From Melastoma dodecandrum (lineage: Eukaryota > Streptophyta > Magnoliopsida > Myrtales > Melastomataceae), in contig JARUPY010000606.1 in NCBI GenBank assembly GCA_029817715.1, positions 7,502,001 to 7,566,000 on the forward strand: a stretch of 64,000 bases of DNA, in the 5' to 3' direction. Positions 63,188-64,000 of the stretch are shown here, piece by piece. The first letter of the stretch is position 1, and every line of letters starts with the position of its first letter. Made by a program: the position numbers and the translations under genes. The notes under the pieces are model-generated. The model saw nothing but the letters and a program-made list of their open reading frames with translations, ran no database searches and was not told the DNA's origin.

Positions 63188-64000
63188 ATGAACGGCGGGC
63201 CGTCCGGTTTCAGTACGTGTGCCCTGGGCATCTCCCCCCTTCCTCTTCTCGAAATCCGTCCTTTCCCGCGGTGTTTTCCCAAATTTCGATCTTTTGGATG
63301 CCCTTTTGGGACTATTTGAGTTCCTTGAGTGGTTTCTGATCTTGGGATTGGTTCGTTTAAGCTTGGTGTTTCTTCATCTGTGTGTTTTTTTTGGGGGCGT
63401 GTAGATAACGCGCCTGTGACTCGAGGGTTCATCGTCGCCTCGGCTGTGTTCTCCGTCTTGTTTGGGATCCGGCGTTCTAACAAGTTTGGGCTGTCTTACC
63501 AGGTTCGGCTCCGAATGGTTTTGATCATTTGTTGGAATCTGAGTTGGATTTGTTTTGTGGGCTGGTGGTTGCAATGGTTGACTTGCATATTCAGTTCCTG
63601 TGCAATATGGGGTTAATGGGTGGGTTTTGGCAAGATTATTAGTTTGACTGGTTCAGTAAGTAGTGTTTCCCTGGTCGTTGATTCTATTTTTGGGTGATAA
63701 AGTGATAGAAATAAGGGGTCACCGTTATTGATGGATTCTGATATTCTTCCTGTTTGTTTTGCTTCTACTTTAAGATATGCCCTGCGATGGTGATTAGGTT
63801 AATTCTTTTGGGCCCGCCGTCCACGTTGGCTGACGAATTTTGGGAATGATCTTCGTGTAGGATATTATCCAGAATCTGCAAATATCAAGGCTGGTGCCTT
63901 CAATCTTTGCCTTTTCTTCGTCTCCAGAACTGATATTTGGCCTCTATCTCCTGTATTACTTCAGAATCTTTGAGAGGCAGATTGGTTCTAATAAATATTC
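63188..64000 (+). CDS. UBAC2: UBAC2-like ER membrane protein (rhomboid-like, UBA domain), 5' part only
   Basis: Arabidopsis UBAC2 proteins are ER multi-span proteins with a rhomboid-like domain and a C-terminal UBA domain, linked to ER quality control and selective autophagy. Exons seen: 63188-63212, 63405-63502, and 63861 to beyond the window. The start [20 protein letters not shown], followed by [18 protein letters not shown] and [20 protein letters not shown], matches the family closely. Two membrane helices ([12 protein letters not shown] and [11 protein letters not shown]) are visible. The 25-bp first exon ends in phase 1 and rejoins correctly. The rest of the gene, including any UBA domain, is cut off by the window end. 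Confidence 0.88.

Overview
This is a piece of a flowering-plant nuclear genome. The genes are split by GT-AG introns, are plant-specific in type (villin, ACA-type Ca2+-ATPase, type-A response regulator, cytokinin oxidase, TGA bZIP), and sit between AT-rich spacers and plant transposons. I cannot name the species. All exon structures were built by eye from splice signals, reading-frame continuity and remembered family sequences, so boundaries are models.

Layout. 1.4-10.1 kb (+): a 23-exon villin. 11.2-13.2 kb (+): a broken class III alcohol dehydrogenase (GSNOR) copy. 14.0-18.3 kb (+): an intact autoinhibited Ca2+-ATPase of the ACA4/ACA11 type. 18.6-20.3 kb (-): a frameshifted UUAT-type nucleotide-sugar transporter copy. 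20.8-22.4 kb (-): a small coiled-coil protein with a GC-AG intron. 22.6-23.0 kb (+): a stray fragment of the methylmalonate-semialdehyde dehydrogenase gene. 23.4-27.3 kb (-): two tandem alpha-carbonic anhydrases. 28.9-34.9 kb (-): a long TPR/DnaJ co-chaperone, head to head with 35.3-40.0 kb (+), methylmalonate-semialdehyde dehydrogenase (ALDH6B2). 40.2-40.5 kb (+): a possible small conserved exon. 40.9-42.9 kb (-): cytokinin oxidase/dehydrogenase. 43-47.9 kb: a gene-poor AT-rich stretch. 47.9-48.7 kb (-): a single-exon F-box gene. 48.9-49.8 kb: a 936-bp Mutator-type element with long terminal inverted repeats that has captured the end of a HOOKLESS1 gene. 50.1-51.4 kb (-): a type-A response regulator of the ARR8/ARR9 type. 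52.6-57.4 kb (-): a decayed Ty1/copia retrotransposon. 59.4-61.3 kb (+): a TGA2-clade bZIP factor. 61.7-62.7 kb (-): a decayed PPR-gene end. 63.2 kb to the window end (+): the start of a UBAC2-like gene.

The genes are ordinary plant neighbours and not a pathway. Cytokinin oxidase and the type-A response regulator both lower cytokinin signalling and lie 7 kb apart, which may be chance. The unusual content is the duplication and transposition debris: the Pack-MULE-like HLS1 capture, the partial MMSDH duplicate 16 kb from its intact source-type gene, and several recently broken gene copies. I found no CRISPR array, rRNA, tRNA or bacterial-type operon.
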